This document shows positions 11,488-19,008 of a stretch of 64,000 nt of DNA, one piece after another. Below the pieces are notes generated by a model. That model was not told the origin of the DNA and did no database searches. It worked only from the letters and a program-made list of their open reading frames with translations. This stretch comes from an uncultured Caulobacterales bacterium (GTDB lineage: Bacteria > Pseudomonadota > Alphaproteobacteria > Caulobacterales > Caulobacteraceae). The position numbers and the translations under genes were made by a program. How positions within the stretch are numbered: the stretch's first letter is position 1; every line of letters begins with the position of its first letter. The stretch spans positions 161,777 through 225,776 of the forward strand of contig CAILTK010000089.1 of NCBI GenBank assembly GCA_903837135.1. The letters run 5' to 3'.

Positions 11488-11502
11488 TGACAGCGCTGTC
11501 AA
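11488..11502 (-). promoter_or_regulatory. palindromic operator upstream of edd-glk
   Basis: TGACAGCGCTGTCA (11488-11501) is a perfect 14-bp palindrome. On the minus strand it reads TTGACAGCGCTGTCA, again with TTGACA pointing toward the gene it precedes. This is the best of the three copies in the window and suggests common control of glucoside uptake and the Entner-Doudoroff genes. Confidence 0.65.
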
Positions 11503-11550
11503 TAATGCCGCGTCGCGAGATGGCGCAAACCTTGTGCGCGACGTTTCTCT

Positions 11551-11680
11551 CCTTCCCCGCCCGGGCGGGGAAGGTGGCCGCGAAGCGGACGGAAGGGGTA
11601 GGGGAGACTCTGCGATGTCAGCAATGGTTGCCCCCTCCCGCGCGCTTCGCGCTGCGACCTCCCCCGGTTCCCGGGGGAGG
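11551..11680. repeat. paired palindromic intergenic element
   Basis: A perfect 24-bp palindrome (11551-11574, CCTTCCCCGCCC and its complement) and a second hairpin (11658-11680, CCTCCCCCGG / CCGGGGGAGG with a 3-base loop) flank about 80 bases that hold a smaller GCGCGCTTCGCGC hairpin. The arrangement is that of a REP/BIME-like intergenic repeat. It fills most of the gap between the edd promoter and the hydrolase gene, and I see no gene in it. Confidence 0.6.
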
Positions 11681-11777
11681 AGTTCAGGTCTCCTCTATCC
11701 ACGCTTCCGGCGCCGCCGGTTCGAGGTCTATGCTGGCGCCAAAGCCGGCGCCAAAGCCCGGCGACCCGGAGGACGGC

Positions 11778-12626
11778 ATGGCCCAGGCGACGAACGGATC
11801 GGTGCAGATCGAATACGAGAGCTTTGGCGACGACCAGCCGCAGACCGTGCTGCTGGTCAACGGCCTGGGGTCGCAGATGACCCGCTGGCCGATTCCGTTT
11901 TGCGAGTTGCTGGTCGCCCGCGGCTACCGCGCCCTGCGCTATGACAATCGCGACGTCGGCCTTTCAAGCTGGCTCGATGGCCAAGCCTACACCGTGTCGG
12001 ACATGGCGCGGGACGGGATCGCCGTGCTCGACGCCGCGGGGGTGAGCAAGGCCCACGTCGCCGGCGTCTCGATGGGCGGGATGATCGTGCAGAAGCTGGC
12101 GATCGAACATCCGGACCGCGTGTTGTCGATGACCTCGATCATGTCGGCGACGGGCGCGCCCGGAAGCCTCGACTCCACGCCCGAGGCGGCGGCGGTGCTG
12201 AACGTCGCGCCGCCCGACCCCCGGGACGATTTCGAGGCCTTCGTGGCGCACGGGATCCGGAACGCCCGGACCATCGGCAGCCCCGGCTATCCGTGGAGCG
12301 AGGACGCCTTGCGCGAGCGGACGATCGCCGAGTACGCACGCGCCTTCAACCCGGCCGGCGTGGCCCGCCAGCGCGCGGCCCTCATGGCCGACGGCGACCG
12401 CACCGCCGAGCTCGCAAAGCTGACCATCCCGGTCGTCGTCCTGCACGGAGCCCAGGATCCGCTGATCAAGCCCAAGGGCGGGGAGATGACCGCCGCCGCC
12501 ATCCCCGGCGCGGAGCTGCGCATGATCGAGGGCATGGGCCACGACCTGCCGCCCGCCCTCTATGCGGTGTTCATCGACGCCATCGTCGCCGCGGCCGAGC
12601 GGGCGAAGGCGAGGGCGGACGGATAG
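11778..12626 (+). CDS. alpha/beta-fold hydrolase
   Basis: Soluble hydrolase of 282 residues. The oxyanion segment is VNGLGSQMTRWP and the nucleophile elbow is GVSMGGMIVQK with serine in GxSxG. The acid lies near HGAQDPLIKP and the histidine in EGMGHDLPP. It resembles the aclacinomycin methylesterase / 3-oxoadipate enol-lactonase branch, but the substrate is unknown. The ATG at 11778 is chosen because GGAGGA precedes it by 4 to 5 bases and the protein similarity starts there; the upstream open frame runs through the palindromic repeat. It converges on the FixJ-like gene across 162 bp in which I see no clear terminator. Confidence 0.82.
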   Translation: MAQATNGSVQIEYESFGDDQPQTVLLVNGLGSQMTRWPIPFCELLVARGYRALRYDNRDVGLSSWLDGQAYTVSDMARDGIAVLDAAGVSKAHVAGVSMGGMIVQKLAIEHPDRVLSMTSIMSATGAPGSLDSTPEAAAVLNVAPPDPRDDFEAFVAHGIRNARTIGSPGYPWSEDALRERTIAEYARAFNPAGVARQRAALMADGDRTAELAKLTIPVVVLHGAQDPLIKPKGGEMTAAAIPGAELRMIEGMGHDLPPALYAVFIDAIVAAAERAKARADG

Positions 12627-12788
12627 GAAGGAGCGTCGTGCGTCGCCGGGGACATCGTCGACCGAGGTCGCCCGCGAGGAAGCCGGGCTTTCGGCTATTA
12701 CGCTAGTGAGCTAACCTTCCGCCCTGTCGCCGTCCGATCCATCTCCGCAGGGCGTCACCACCGGGCAGGCCGGCCCCGACCGCATCGC

Positions 12789-13394
12789 TCAGGCCGCGGC
12801 CTTGTACAGGGTCATGCGCACGAGGGCGGACAGGCTTTCCGCCTCCATCTTCGCCATCACGTTGGCGCGGTAGATCTCCACGGTCCGGAAGCTGATCTCG
12901 AGCTTGTTGGCGATCTCCTTGTTGGAGAAGCCGTCGACGATGAAGCCCAACACCTGGCTTTCCCGTTGCGTAAGGGTTTCGCGGCGGCGTTCGACGGCCG
13001 CCAGCCGGCTGGCGGCGGCGTGCCGCGTCTGTTCGGTCGCCAACGCCTGGCCCACCGCCCGCAGAATGGTTTCGCTGTCGAACGGCTTTTCGATGAAGTC
13101 GACCACGCCGGCCTTCATCGCCTGCAGGGCCAGGGGCACGTCGGCATGCCCCGTGGTGAGGATCATCGGCATGATGCAGCCCGCCTCGTTCAGCGACTCC
13201 ACCAGCGCCATCCCGTTCATCATCGGCATCTGGGCGTCGAGGACGATGCAGCCGCGCTGCTCCTTGTGCAGCTGATCCAGGAAGCTGCGCGCGGAATCGA
13301 ACGCCCGGCTGGTCAGGCCTTCGGTCCGCATCAGAAAGGTCAGCGAGTCGCGCGCCGCGTAGTCGTCATCGACGACAAAAACTGTCTGCTGCAT
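12789..13394 (-). CDS. orphan FixJ-type response regulator
   Basis: Two-domain regulator of 201 residues: a receiver (acidic pocket VVDDD, phosphoacceptor D53 in IVLDAQMP, lysine in IEKPFDSE) and a LuxR/FixJ helix-turn-helix beginning LTQRESQVLGFIVDGFSNKEIA and continuing through RTVEIYRANVM. FixJ family members activate transcription when phosphorylated. There is no adjacent partner kinase on the same strand. The gene is divergent from a PAS-CRP regulator, an arrangement reminiscent of fixJ and fixK, and an HWE kinase lies 3 kb away. The partner kinase is therefore unknown. Confidence 0.88.
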   Translation of the reverse strand: MQQTVFVVDDDYAARDSLTFLMRTEGLTSRAFDSARSFLDQLHKEQRGCIVLDAQMPMMNGMALVESLNEAGCIMPMILTTGHADVPLALQAMKAGVVDFIEKPFDSETILRAVGQALATEQTRHAAASRLAAVERRRETLTQRESQVLGFIVDGFSNKEIANKLEISFRTVEIYRANVMAKMEAESLSALVRMTLYKAAA

Positions 13395-14050
13395 TCGAAT
13401 ATCTCAGCCTCGCCCATAGCCATTGGTTGAGCGAGGGTTTCACTGCTCGTCTGAATTGTCTGTCGTCCGTCCGACAAAGAGGCGAGATGTCGCAGTATAG
13501 CTAACGCGCTTTCCAGACCGATTTGCGAGCGGAATAAGGGTTTGTGCGTATTGGCAATTTTTTATTCCGATAAGCATTGTGAACACTCTGTCGCCGTGCC
13601 CTGATTCAAGACCTGAATACGTATCAGCTCGGATCGCTATGTTAAGCACTTGGGCATGGCAGTTGTGAAATATAGACCGTGTCGGCCGTGGGGCGCCGTG
13701 AGGTCTCGGCGGCATTCGCGGCGGTGACGCCGAGGCGGGGACGCTATCGAGGCGATTGAAGATATCGACGTTACTGCCACGGTCGGTGAGATCGCGTTGA
13801 TTTGCCGGCGGTGAGAACTGTGCGAAGGGGCCCGGAGTCGGAGGCGACTTGCGGACCACGCTGACACTACCGGTCCGGGTGACGATCTTGTTCCTCCGGC
13901 GGCCCGGTCGAGGATTGCGTCGGGATGTCGGCGGACGTGACGTCGCGGCATTTGGACGCTGACGACGCGGATGGCGGCGATCGCCGCCGCTCAGGGTGAC
14001 AAACGGCGGACCGATTGCGATCGGGTCTCAAGCGAGCCCCGGTCTCCGCC
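13395..14050. other. 656-bp divergent intergenic region
   Basis: Gap between the FixJ-type gene and the PAS-CRP gene. Bases 13480-13680 are clearly AT-richer than the surroundings and contain ATTCA-AGACC-TGAAT (13604-13618), an inverted repeat that could be a regulator site. A 139-codon open frame on the minus strand (13440-13859) lacks coding character and I do not call it. No recognisable FNR/FixK box (TTGAT-N4-ATCAA) was found. Confidence 0.5.
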
Positions 14051-15358
14051 ATGTTCGGGTTCAATCTGGCCGACGGAGATCACGCCCTGCACCCTGCGCC
14101 CGATTTTCAGGCCCTGTTCATGGCGATGCCTGGACCCGCCATGGTGTTGGGGCGGGACCTGACCATCCTCAGCGCCAATGACGCTTATATCGGCGTCACC
14201 GGACTGCGCCGGGACCAGCTCGAGGGTCGCTTTGTCTTCGACGTCTTCCAGGACGATCCGAACGACCCCGACGCCCGGGCCGTCGAGGTCTCCACCGCTT
14301 CGCTGCGTCGGGTCATCCAGCAGGGACGTGCGGACACGATGGCGGTGCAACGCCATGACGTCATGATCGTCGTCGATGCGGACGGCGAGCGGCGCGCGGG
14401 CCAGGTCGAAGAACGCTACTGGCGCCCGGTGAATATCCCCATCTTCGATTCCGGCGGCGAGGTCGGCTGGATTCTCCACACCGTGGAGGACGTCACCGAC
14501 CTGCATCGCATGCGACGAAGGATAAGCGTCAAGACTACCTTCACGCCGCGTCGTCGCCACATCATCCGTCAGTTGCGCGACGCGAGTCCCGTGTTGCGCG
14601 GGTTGGACGACCCGGTGTTCGAGCTGATCGCCGAACACTTGACGCCCCTGGCGCTGCGGGAGGGCCAGGTGCTGATCGGGGCGTTCGAGCCGGTCGAGGC
14701 GGTGTACTTCCTGCTCCGGGGCGTGGTCTCCGTCAGCCGCGAGTTGGAGGACGGGACCTCGACCGGCGTGGCGGTGATGGGGCCGAACGGCATGGCCGGG
14801 GAATCCGTGCTGGTGGGGCCCGAGTCGCCGGCCACCGAAACCAGGGTGCAGGTCGCCGGATTCGCGCTGAGGCTGGACGCCGACATTCTCAACATCCTGA
14901 TGGCGGGAAGCCCATCCCTCAGGGCGGCGCTGTCGCGCCAGGCTCTTCCGGCGCTGCTGGCCACCTCCCTCATCACCGCGGCCTGCAACGCGCGCCACAC
15001 CATGGATCAGCGCCTCGCCCGCCTGCTGCTCTCCGCCCATGCGTGGGCGGCGTCGATGGAGTTGCCGATCCGGCAGGATTCGATCGCGATGATGATCGGC
15101 GTGCGGCGAACCGGGGTGTCGGAAGCCCTGGCGCGGATGAGTGGCGCGGGCGTGCTGAGAACCGGGCGTAACCGCATTCGGATCGACAATCTGCCCCGGC
15201 TCGAACAGCTGTCGTGTGATTGCTATCGCGACCTGAATGTCGAATTCGCCAGGATCGGCGTGACCGCGCCGCGGGCGCGGGAGGTCGACGCGGCGGAGCT
15301 CGATGTCCTTTGCACCGAATTCCTCAAGGAGCTCGGCGCAGCGCCCCGACGAGCCTGA
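14051..15358 (+). CDS. CRP/FNR-type regulator with N-terminal PAS domain
   Basis: A 435-residue fusion. Residues 20-150 form a PAS domain (MPGPAMVLGRDLTILSANDA to WRPVNIPIFDSGGEVGWIL, ending HTVEDVTDL). Residues 185-300 form a cNMP-like effector domain (FELIAEHLTPLALREGQVLI, YFLLRGVVSVSREL). Residues 310-395 carry the CRP-type winged helix (ACNARHTMDQRLARLLLSAH, then MMIGVRRTGVSEALARM). No FNR-type N-terminal cysteine cluster is present; the three C-terminal cysteines (C389, C391 in SCDCY, and C421) are not a known cluster. The ATG at 14051 is used; an in-frame TTG at 14015 is possible, and neither has a strong ribosome site. The PAS domain suggests direct sensing of redox, oxygen or a ligand by the transcription factor. 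Target genes are unknown. Confidence 0.82.
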   Translation: MFGFNLADGDHALHPAPDFQALFMAMPGPAMVLGRDLTILSANDAYIGVTGLRRDQLEGRFVFDVFQDDPNDPDARAVEVSTASLRRVIQQGRADTMAVQRHDVMIVVDADGERRAGQVEERYWRPVNIPIFDSGGEVGWILHTVEDVTDLHRMRRRISVKTTFTPRRRHIIRQLRDASPVLRGLDDPVFELIAEHLTPLALREGQVLIGAFEPVEAVYFLLRGVVSVSRELEDGTSTGVAVMGPNGMAGESVLVGPESPATETRVQVAGFALRLDADILNILMAGSPSLRAALSRQALPALLATSLITAACNARHTMDQRLARLLLSAHAWAASMELPIRQDSIAMMIGVRRTGVSEALARMSGAGVLRTGRNRIRIDNLPRLEQLSCDCYRDLNVEFARIGVTAPRAREVDAAELDVLCTEFLKELGAAPRRA

Positions 15359-15501
15359 CCGAGCGCCGGCCCAACGGGCGACGGCGCGAGGTGTTTTTCA
15401 CACCGCGGCCGCCGCAAGTTCCGACATCGGAATGACGAACACCCGTTTTGAGCGCCATGTCCAAGCGTCGCCGCGAGGCCCTCTTCCGTTGAAGGATTGA
15501 T

Positions 15502-15609
15502 ATGGATCAGCGATCCATCTCTGCGCAGACCCCCGGCCGCCTCATGCGGCTGTGCGCGTCGGCGCGGGGATCCGGCGTGGCTCCCTGCGCGCCGGGCGTG
15601 ACGCCGTGA
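15502..15609 (+). CDS. possible 35-residue leader ORF
   Basis: Begins MDQRSISAQTPGRLM. A good ribosome site (GAAGGA) precedes the ATG by 6 bases. The TGA stop at 15607-15609 overlaps a GTG start at 15606-15608 as GTGA, the usual geometry of translational coupling. No similarity is recognised. It may be a leader peptide or chance. Confidence 0.3.
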   Translation: MDQRSISAQTPGRLMRLCASARGSGVAPCAPGVTP

Positions 15610-15866
15610 CGCCCACAAGCCCCGAAGACGCCCTGGCGGGCGGCCGCGGACGATCGCGTAATCGCCTCCCTGTTGAGAGCCCGTCGAACGACGTCGCGCC
15701 GCGGGGAATTCTGGACCTGCTCACGGGCGAACGGCTCGCCACCCAGAAGGCGCTGTCGGCCCTCGTCGTCGCCGCCCATGCTCCCGACAGTCTCAACCGG
15801 ATCCGCGGCCTCCGTACCCGCCTGACCGATCTGGACCGCACGATCGAACTGGTTGGACGCCGTTGA
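15606..15866 (+). CDS. small hypothetical protein
   Basis: Candidate 86-residue protein starting with GTG at 15606, overlapping the stop of the preceding short ORF. The second half has protein-like composition with an amphipathic pattern (ILDLLTGERLATQKALSALV, then LRTRLTDLDRTIELVGRR) that could form helices. A hairpin with a T-rich tail follows at 15914. No family is recognised. An alternative GTG start at 15552 would add 18 residues. Confidence 0.4.
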   Translation: MTPTSPEDALAGGRGRSRNRLPVESPSNDVAPRGILDLLTGERLATQKALSALVVAAHAPDSLNRIRGLRTRLTDLDRTIELVGRR

Positions 15867-15913
15867 GACGGGCCGCGTGAGGCGCGACCGGTAAGCGGGG
15901 CCATCGCCGGGCT

Positions 15914-15935
15914 TTCACCGCCCGCGGTGAATTTG
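15914..15935 (+). terminator. hairpin terminator
   Basis: TTCACCGC / GCGGTGAA perfect 8-bp stem with a 2-base gap, followed by ATTTGTT. It lies 48 bases past the preceding small ORF and upstream of the next gene's ribosome site. Confidence 0.45.
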
Positions 15936-15994
15936 TTCAGGATCAAGGTCCGCCGGTCGCCGTCCGCTAGGGTGAACGTGCCGGAGGACGAGCC

Positions 15995-16198
15995 ATGACG
16001 ACCTACCGAATCCGACTGGAGACCGCCGACGGGCGGCCTTGCAAAGAGCGGCTGATCGAGTGCGAGAATGACGACCAGGCCATCGATTGCGTCGGTGAAT
16101 GGGACGATCCCCTCGCCATGACGATCTGGCAGGCGGATCGATGTGTGGCGCGCGTGCCGGCGGTCGTCGCCGATCCCTTGGAGCAGACGCGGACGTGA
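15995..16198 (+). CDS. small hypothetical protein
   Basis: A 67-residue acidic protein starting MTTYRIRLETADGRPCKERL, with a strong ribosome site (GGAGGA) 7 bases before the ATG. It contains three cysteines (CKERLIECENDDQAIDC, residues 16-32) and a fourth in DRCVARV. The pattern of a short beta strand, then DDQAID, then DDPLAMTIWQADRCV resembles small single-domain proteins common in Caulobacteraceae, but I do not recognise a named family. It is followed by a tandem repeat and converges on the histidine kinase. Confidence 0.6.
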   Translation: MTTYRIRLETADGRPCKERLIECENDDQAIDCVGEWDDPLAMTIWQADRCVARVPAVVADPLEQTRT

Positions 16199-16240
16199 GC
16201 GGGGTAAACCGCCCCTCAGGGCCATCTCGCAGGACGGCGA

Positions 16241-16291
16241 GCGCGGCCGCCCGCAGGCTCCGTCGGGCGCGGCCGCCCGCAGGCTCCGTCG
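16241..16291. repeat. 25-bp tandem duplication
   Basis: The 25-mer beginning GCGCGGCCGCCCGCAGG occurs at 16241-16265 and exactly again at 16267-16291, separated by one G (period 26). It lies in the 184-bp non-coding gap between the 67-residue protein gene and the converging histidine kinase gene. Each copy has hairpin potential. Confidence 0.75.
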
Positions 16292-16382
16292 TCGCATAAA
16301 TTGAGGTCGAGCGCCCATCAGGACGGCCAGGGCGACCCGGACCCGTCGTCCGCTCCGCCGTCGGCGCGGCCGTGGCGAGGCT

Positions 16383-17810
16383 TCAGGCCGCGCCCGGCGC
16401 CGGCGGCTGCTGCAGGTCGAGAGCGGGCCCCTGCGGCGTCAGGGGCAGCGTCAGCGTGCACGCGAGGCCGGCGGGCGCGAAATCGAACGTCGCCCCGCCG
16501 CGCTCCGCGCGCAGGATCTGTTCGATGAGGCGCGACCCGAATCCGGTCGCCGCCGGCGGACGCACCACGGGGCCGCCGCGCTCGACCCAATGGAGGACTA
16601 ACCGGCGTTCCCGATCGGGTTGCGCCAACGACCAGGTCAGGGCGACCGCGCCGCCATCGTCCGACAGGCCGCCGTACCGCGTCGCGTTCACGCCCAGTTC
16701 GTGGATCACGAGCGACAGCGCGAGCGCCGTCGCCGGACAGAGCCAGACCTCCGGCCCGTCAAGCGCGACCCGGCCGTCCCGCATGCGGGCGAACGGCTCG
16801 GTCGTCGCCAGGAGGAGGGTGCGCAGGTCCGCGCCCTCCCACGCCCCGTTGCTCAGCACATTGTGCGCGGCGGACAGGGCCATCAGCCGGCCCTCGAAGG
16901 CCCGGTAGCCTGAGTCGACGTCCGCCGCCCTGCGCAAGCTGTTCGACGCGATGGACTGGATGGTGGCCAAGGTATTTTTGACCCGGTGGTTGAGCTCATC
17001 GACCATGGACTGCAGGCGTTGCTGCTGACGGACCTGGGCGGCGATCTCGGTGCTCGAGCCGAACCAGCGGGTGACCGAACCCGTGTCATCCCGGATCGGC
17101 ACGATCCGCGACAGGAACGGCCGGAAGCCGCCGTCCCGGCCCTTCAACGGGTGAACCATCTCGAAAGGGCGGCCGTCGCGCAGCGACGCCTCCCACCGCT
17201 CCGTCACGAGGGGGAGGACGGCCGGGTCGTGCGCGGTCTCCCTGCCGCGATCGAGCGGGGCGTCCAGGGCCATCCCCGTGTATTCATACCACCGGCTGTT
17301 GTACCAATAGATGCGGCCGTCGGCGTACGCCATCCAGCACAAAGCCGGCATGTTGTCGGCCAGCGCCCTGAACTCCTCGGCCTGACGACGTTCCCGCTGT
17401 TGCGCGGCGCGCTGTTCGGTGATGTCCGCGAACATGAAGGCGAGCCCCCCGGTCGCCTTCTTGGTGATGTGCAGGTTCACGAACCGCCCGGGCCGGGTGG
17501 TGGACTCGCTTTCGAAGCTGATGCGCCCTTCGCCGTCCATGGCGGCGCGCATGCGCCGCTCGATCTCGGTTCCGAGGACTTCGGGGAACACCTCCCACAT
17601 CACCCTGCCCACGAGCTCGGCGCGGTCGCGTTGGAAAAAGGCCGCCGCGGGCCGGTTCATCAGGGTGATGCGCCAATCCTGGTCGACGGCGTACAGCGGA
17701 TCGGGCACGGTCTCGAGCAGGGCGTCGATCTGCGCCTCGCGACGGGCCAGAGCCTCATCCTTCAACCGCCGCCCGGCCTGGCTTACGCTGTCTTCGTCTC
17801 CCTCGAACAT
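16383..17810 (-). CDS. PAS-PAS HWE-family sensor histidine kinase
   Basis: Soluble sensor kinase of about 475 residues with no membrane segment. PAS 1 covers residues 25-130 (ETVPDPLYAVDQDWRITLMN, ending FMFADITEQR). PAS 2 covers 145-260 (LADNMPALCWMAYADGRIYW). The phosphoacceptor box is DELNHRVKNTLATIQSIA with H275. The family hallmarks are the N-box histidine in HELGVNATRYGG and the W-x-E of HWVERGGP, so this is an HWE kinase as in bacteriophytochrome and general-stress pathways of alphaproteobacteria. I prefer the ATG at 17810; an in-frame ATG at 17900 would add 30 residues unlike a PAS leader. No response regulator is adjacent; the FixJ-like gene at 12789 is the nearest. The signal is unknown. 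Confidence 0.87.
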   Translation of the reverse strand: MFEGDEDSVSQAGRRLKDEALARREAQIDALLETVPDPLYAVDQDWRITLMNRPAAAFFQRDRAELVGRVMWEVFPEVLGTEIERRMRAAMDGEGRISFESESTTRPGRFVNLHITKKATGGLAFMFADITEQRAAQQRERRQAEEFRALADNMPALCWMAYADGRIYWYNSRWYEYTGMALDAPLDRGRETAHDPAVLPLVTERWEASLRDGRPFEMVHPLKGRDGGFRPFLSRIVPIRDDTGSVTRWFGSSTEIAAQVRQQQRLQSMVDELNHRVKNTLATIQSIASNSLRRAADVDSGYRAFEGRLMALSAAHNVLSNGAWEGADLRTLLLATTEPFARMRDGRVALDGPEVWLCPATALALSLVIHELGVNATRYGGLSDDGGAVALTWSLAQPDRERRLVLHWVERGGPVVRPPAATGFGSRLIEQILRAERGGATFDFAPAGLACTLTLPLTPQGPALDLQQPPAPGAA

Positions 17811-18011
17811 CGGGGTTCCAAGCCGCCACAGGCAAAACTCTGCAAGATGCGCGGATACGGTACACAGTTGTTCGACGCCGCGGAGTCGGGCGGTCGACAT
17901 AGGCGACGTTTTCGGCGCACGGGCTGGCGACCGAGGTCACGGATGCGCTAGACCTGGGGCGGACGCTGGCCGCGATCCGCACGACGCGGCCTCGGGAAAG
18001 GAGCTTTCGCC

Positions 18012-18977
18012 ATGGCCCAGCGCAGCAGCCGTCACCTGGTCGATCCCCAGTTGCTGCCCTTCCTCGAACTGTTGCCGCCGACCGACCTGTCGGACGCCAC
18101 CATCGCGGAGGCGAGGGCGCGCGCTTGGCCGATTGCACCGGACCCCGATCTGGACGCCCGGGTTTTGGTGCAGGCGTTCAAGGCGCCGGGCCCGGCCGGC
18201 GCGCCCGAGGTCGGCGTCGTCTGCTATCGTCCGCGGGCCGCGAGCGGGGCGCTGCCCTGCATCTTCCACATCCACGGTGGCGGCTATGTCTCCGGAACCG
18301 TCGAAGGCCAGGCTCCGGTGCACAAGGCTATGGTGCTGGAGCTGGATTGCGCCCTCGTCACCGTCGATTACCGCCTGGCGCCGGAGACCCCGTTCCCGGG
18401 CCCGGTGGAGGACTGTTACGCGGCTCTGGCCTGGCTGAACGCCCACGCGGACCTGCCCGGGGTCGACCGGTCGCGGATCGGCGTGATGGGCGAAAGCGCC
18501 GGCGGGGGGCTGGCGGCGGCGCTGGCCCTGATGGTGCGTGACCGCGGCGAATTCCGCTTCGCCTTCCAGCACCTGATCTATCCCATGCTCGACGATCGCA
18601 CCTCGGCCGCCGCCGAGGACTCCCTGCATCCCTACGCTGGCGAATATGTCTGGACCCACGCCAACAACCGCTACGGCTGGGCCTCGCTGCTCGGCCACCC
18701 GCCCGGGCGGGAGGGCGTGTCGCCCTACGCGGCCCCGGCGCGCGCGGAGTCGCTGGCGGACCTGCCGCCCACCTTCATCTCCACGGGCTCTCTGGATCTG
18801 TTTCTCGAGGAGGATCTCGAATACGCCCGCCGGCTGCTGCGGGAGGGGGTTCCGACCGAGCTGCACGTCTATCCGGGCGGCTTCCACGCCTTCGACTTCT
18901 TCCCGGGCGTCGACCTGTCGTCGCGCGCCGTCCGCGACAGCCGCGCGGCGTTGAAGAGGGCGCTTCGGCCGGACTGA
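18012..18977 (+). CDS. alpha/beta hydrolase, HSL (hormone-sensitive lipase) esterase family
   Basis: Esterase/lipase of 321 residues. The oxyanion motif HGGG is in HIHGGGYVSGT, and DYRLAPE is typical of the family. The nucleophile elbow is GESAGGG in VMGESAGGGLAAALAL, the acid lies in STGSLDLFLEED, and the histidine in PGGFHAFD. It should hydrolyse short-chain carboxylic esters in the cytoplasm. The ATG at 18012 is supported by AAAGGAG 7 to 8 bases upstream. It is divergent from the HWE kinase and converges on the carboxypeptidase gene. Confidence 0.9.
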   Translation: MAQRSSRHLVDPQLLPFLELLPPTDLSDATIAEARARAWPIAPDPDLDARVLVQAFKAPGPAGAPEVGVVCYRPRAASGALPCIFHIHGGGYVSGTVEGQAPVHKAMVLELDCALVTVDYRLAPETPFPGPVEDCYAALAWLNAHADLPGVDRSRIGVMGESAGGGLAAALALMVRDRGEFRFAFQHLIYPMLDDRTSAAAEDSLHPYAGEYVWTHANNRYGWASLLGHPPGREGVSPYAAPARAESLADLPPTFISTGSLDLFLEEDLEYARRLLREGVPTELHVYPGGFHAFDFFPGVDLSSRAVRDSRAALKRALRPD

Positions 18978-19008
18978 CCGCGGCCCGCGGGCGGGGCGCG
19001 CGCCGGGT

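Noticed and set aside
11505..11777. N-terminal extension of the alpha/beta hydrolase
   Set aside because: The frame is open but runs through a palindromic repeat element; the ribosome site and homology both support the start at 11778.
13440..13859. A 139-codon minus-strand frame between the FixJ-type and PAS-CRP genes
   Set aside because: No recognisable motif, atypical codon composition for this genome and no ribosome site; better read as intergenic DNA.
13420..14050. FNR/FixK box between the FixJ-type and PAS-CRP genes
   Set aside because: No TTGAT-N4-ATCAA match; the nearest inverted repeat (ATTCA-N5-TGAAT) is a different motif.
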